DNA from: RYN-417 sp043743105
GTDB lineage: Bacteria; Patescibacteriota; Saccharimonadia; Saccharimonadales; JACDBH01
Reading direction: 5' to 3'
Assembly (NCBI GenBank): GCA_043743105.1
Contig: JAYTXD010000035.1
Span: 1-29,030, forward strand
DNA length: 29,030 bases
Shown: one piece after another, positions 28,757 through 29,030 of the stretch
Position numbering within the stretch: position 1 is the first letter of the stretch
How the letters are laid out: every line of letters starts with the position of its first letter
Translations under genes and position numbers: made by a program
The notes under the pieces: model-generated
The model's database searches: none
Told to the model about the DNA's origin: nothing
Seen by the model: only the letters and a program-made list of their open reading frames with translations

Positions 28757-29030
28757 ATGTACAAACTATTTGTAGGCGGACTCCCATTCTCAACTACTGA
28801 TGATGAGATGAAGGAAATGTTCGCTGCTCACGGTACTGTTGCATCAGCTGTTGTGGTCAAAGACCGCGATACTGGCCGCAGTAAAGGCTTTGGCTTCGTC
28901 GAATTCGAAAACGATGAAGAAGGCAAAGCTGCTGAGAAGGCTCTTAATGGATCCGACATGGGTGGCCGTTCAATTACGGTCAACGAAGCTCGTCCAAAAG
29001 AAGACCGACCTCGCCGCGATTTTGGTGGTG
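28757..29030 (+). CDS. RRM-family RNA-binding protein (start only; runs off the window)
   Basis: 91 residues visible. A single RNA recognition motif: RNP2 LFVGGLPF (residues 4-11), RNP1 KGFGFVEF (about 44-51), then EKALNGSDMGGRSITVNEA. A Arg/Gly-rich tail begins (RPKEDRPRRDFGG). This is the layout of the small glycine-rich RNA-binding proteins known from cyanobacteria and other bacteria, often cold- or stress-induced RNA chaperones. SD AAGGAA is 9 nt before the ATG. The long leader with a stem over the SD suggests post-transcriptional control. Confidence 0.93.
   Translation, partial: MYKLFVGGLPFSTTDDEMKEMFAAHGTVASAVVVKDRDTGRSKGFGFVEFENDEEGKAAEKALNGSDMGGRSITVNEARPKEDRPRRDFGG

Noticed and set aside
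1..29030. Alternative genetic code with UGA as glycine (code 25)
   Set aside because: TGA ends pilM, pilO and other genes exactly at overlapping starts of the next gene, and no gene needs TGA read as sense.
1..29030. CRISPR arrays, rRNA genes, complete insertion sequences or prophage genes
   Set aside because: No regularly spaced repeats, rRNA-like segments, transposase or integrase genes were found.

Overview
The window looks like a streamlined genome of the Candidate Phyla Radiation, most likely a Candidatus Saccharibacteria (TM7) relative. This is an inference. It rests on a Gram-positive-like hrcA-grpE-dnaK/dnaJ heat-shock set with CIRCE operators, a compact pilMNO-type pilus operon, a minimal ComEC, very short gene spacing and no metabolic operons. 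TGA is a normal stop here (several ATGA stop/start overlaps), so the UGA=Gly code of Gracilibacteria/Absconditabacteria does not apply.

Layout. 1-353 is the 3' end of a type IV pilin gene with its terminator. 479-3133 (+) is a translationally coupled pilus inner-membrane operon (pilM, pilN, pilO and a small NPF-tailed membrane protein). 3140-8062 (-) holds comEC-yebC-ruvC, ruvA-ruvB and a membrane PH-domain gene. A tRNA-Lys gene at 8189 is followed by two toxin-antitoxin modules (RelBE-like on +, Doc with an AbrB-like antitoxin on -). A 10-bp direct repeat of the tRNA 3' end encloses this 1.3-kb island. 9775-9905 is a truncated copy of an intergenic repeat. 9922-13497 (-) is an unassigned cluster: a 4-TM protein, a cyanophycin-synthetase-like ATP-grasp ligase, a membrane-anchored DUF192 protein and a second ATP-grasp ligase, with small ORFs just upstream. 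13952-18457 (-) is the chaperone block. 18499-23913 (-) holds a small membrane protein, two guanylate-kinase-like paralogues, lepA and murJ. 23969-24132 is the complete repeat, a MITE-like element with 14-bp terminal inverted repeats and a TTTA target duplication. 24195-27041 (-) is ftsH and tilS. 27186 onward (+) is a CNNM/CBS membrane protein, tRNA-Met, a bidirectional terminator, a small convergent transcription unit on the minus strand, and the start of an RRM RNA-binding protein gene with a structured leader.

Expression logic. Genes that open a transcription unit nearly all have a -10 box, usually extended (TGn), 6-10 nt before the start codon and no Shine-Dalgarno sequence, as expected for leaderless or nearly leaderless mRNAs. 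Downstream operon genes and a few special genes (yebC, grpE, dnaK, ftsH, the RRM gene) have SD sequences. This rule also corrects several gene starts. Heat-shock control is visible as five CIRCE-type palindromes: hrcA, dnaK (two), dnaJ and a degenerate one upstream of ftsH.

Features most worth follow-up are the leaderless promoter grammar, the MITE-like repeat, the tRNA-Lys toxin-antitoxin island, the candidate ftsH CIRCE, the SD-sequestering leader of the RRM gene, the small minus-strand transcript opposite it, and the two-ATP-grasp cluster.
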